Origin: Alteribacillus persepolensis
GTDB lineage: Bacteria > Bacillota > Bacilli > Bacillales > Marinococcaceae
Assembly (NCBI RefSeq): GCF_900099605.1
Contig: NZ_FNDK01000001.1
Span: 585,507-649,506, forward strand
Reading direction: 5' to 3'
Length of the DNA stretch: 64,000 nt
The notes under the pieces: model-generated
Database searches by the model: none
The model's input: only the letters and a program-made list of their open reading frames with translations
What the model was told of the DNA's origin: nothing
In this document: positions 63,768 through 64,000 of the stretch, one piece after another
Layout: the number at the start of each line of letters is the position of its first letter
How positions within the stretch are numbered: position 1 is the stretch's first letter
Program-made: the position numbers and the translations under genes

Positions 63768-64000
63768 AGGGATGAGAAAGACGATCTGCATTGGTGTCCG
63801 AATCAGCGAAAAGTCACGTTCCGCCACTACCGCCGCCGTACAGACAAGTACGGATACACCTGGGACGTTAAAATCTAAGAATGTGAATTCTGTAATGGTT
63901 GCCCATTCAAAGCGGACTGCACCACCGCCAAAAGCAGCCGGAAAGTCTATTACAATCCGGTCTACGATGAAATCAAAGTCAAAGAAGCAATCAAACTGCA
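63768..64000 (+). pseudogene. Decayed IS1182-type transposase, C-terminal region, cut by window edge
   Basis: In one plus-strand frame the residues RKVTFRHYRRRTDKYGYTWD, then CEFCNGCPFKADCT and a Tyr-Asn-Pro segment, match the zinc-binding C-terminal half of IS1182-family transposases. The frame is interrupted by a TAA at 63876-63878 (before CEFC) and begins right after another TAA at 63765, so it is not functional. No terminal inverted repeat is visible on the left side. Confidence 0.75.

Noticed and set aside
1..64000. CRISPR arrays, tRNA, rRNA or prophage genes
   Set aside because: No regularly spaced direct repeats, no cloverleaf or rRNA sequence, and no phage structural genes were seen.

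Overview
The window comes from the chromosome of a low-GC, endospore-forming Bacillaceae. The evidence is a full complement of sporulation genes (spoIIAA-spoIIAB-sigF, spoVA genes, spmA/spmB, dacB, dacF, spoIIM, a gerA-type receptor operon), the resBCDE cluster, and the gene order scpA/scpB - dacB-spmA-spmB - rluB - res that Bacillus subtilis shows near 210 degrees. Species cannot be fixed from the sequence; the many divergent gene positions suggest a lineage well away from B. subtilis itself. Nearly all genes lie on the minus strand. I see no rRNA, tRNA, CRISPR array, prophage or intact insertion sequence.

Layout. 0.06-4.3 kb: a gerA-type spore germinant receptor operon under a clear sigma-G promoter, followed by an M23 peptidase. 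4.5-15.4 kb: a cobalamin uptake and nucleotide-loop operon (btuF-btuC-btuD/cbiZ-cbiB-cobD-cobU-cobQ-cobS-cobC-cobU-like-adenosyltransferase) behind a B12 riboswitch and terminator. No corrin-ring genes are present, so the operon fits scavenging and remodelling of corrinoids. 15.5-22.6 kb: a methyltransferase, resE/resD, resC/resB and rluB; resA is missing at its usual place. 23.0-27.7 kb: spmB/spmA/dacB (sigma-E promoter) and a second spore cluster, YhcN-like lipoprotein-spoVAC-spoVAD-spoVAEb, divergent from a YetF/DUF421 gene (27.9-28.6 kb); both sides carry a CATACTA sigma-G-type -10. 28.7-36.4 kb: scpB/scpA, ypuF, ribT, the FMN-riboswitch operon ribD-ribE-ribBA-ribH, a 43-codon zinc-ribbon gene, and ppiB. 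36.5-40.5 kb: lysA and a reduced spoVA operon (spoVAA-spoVAB-spoVAF). 40.6-43.5 kb: sigF, spoIIAB, spoIIAA (sigma-H promoter) and dacF (sigma-F promoter). 44.0-50.9 kb: pdp, two tandem purine nucleoside phosphorylases, deoB, xerD, yqzK, fur and spoIIM. 51.0-63.7 kb: nudF, a DUF3866 gene, a ResA-like thioredoxin, uppP, an orphan trpB next to cimA, a PRD antiterminator with a glucose-type EIIA, a PAP2 phosphatase, a YjcZ-type small protein, asnO, and a translationally coupled low-molecular-weight phosphatase/fructosamine-kinase-like pair. The right edge holds a decayed IS1182-type transposase fragment.

Most notable observations: (1) the spoVA genes are split into two separately controlled sets, one of which has the composition of the mobile spoVA2 heat-resistance operon; (2) the second purine nucleoside phosphorylase carries the base-recognition residues of methylthioadenosine phosphorylase; (3) a dispersed element with a covarying hairpin sits exactly at the 3' end of three minus-strand genes and looks like a portable terminator; (4) a degenerate second CobU lies in the cobalamin operon; (5) a PerR-type box lies upstream of fur; (6) an unannotated 43-codon CxxC gene abuts the riboflavin promoter.
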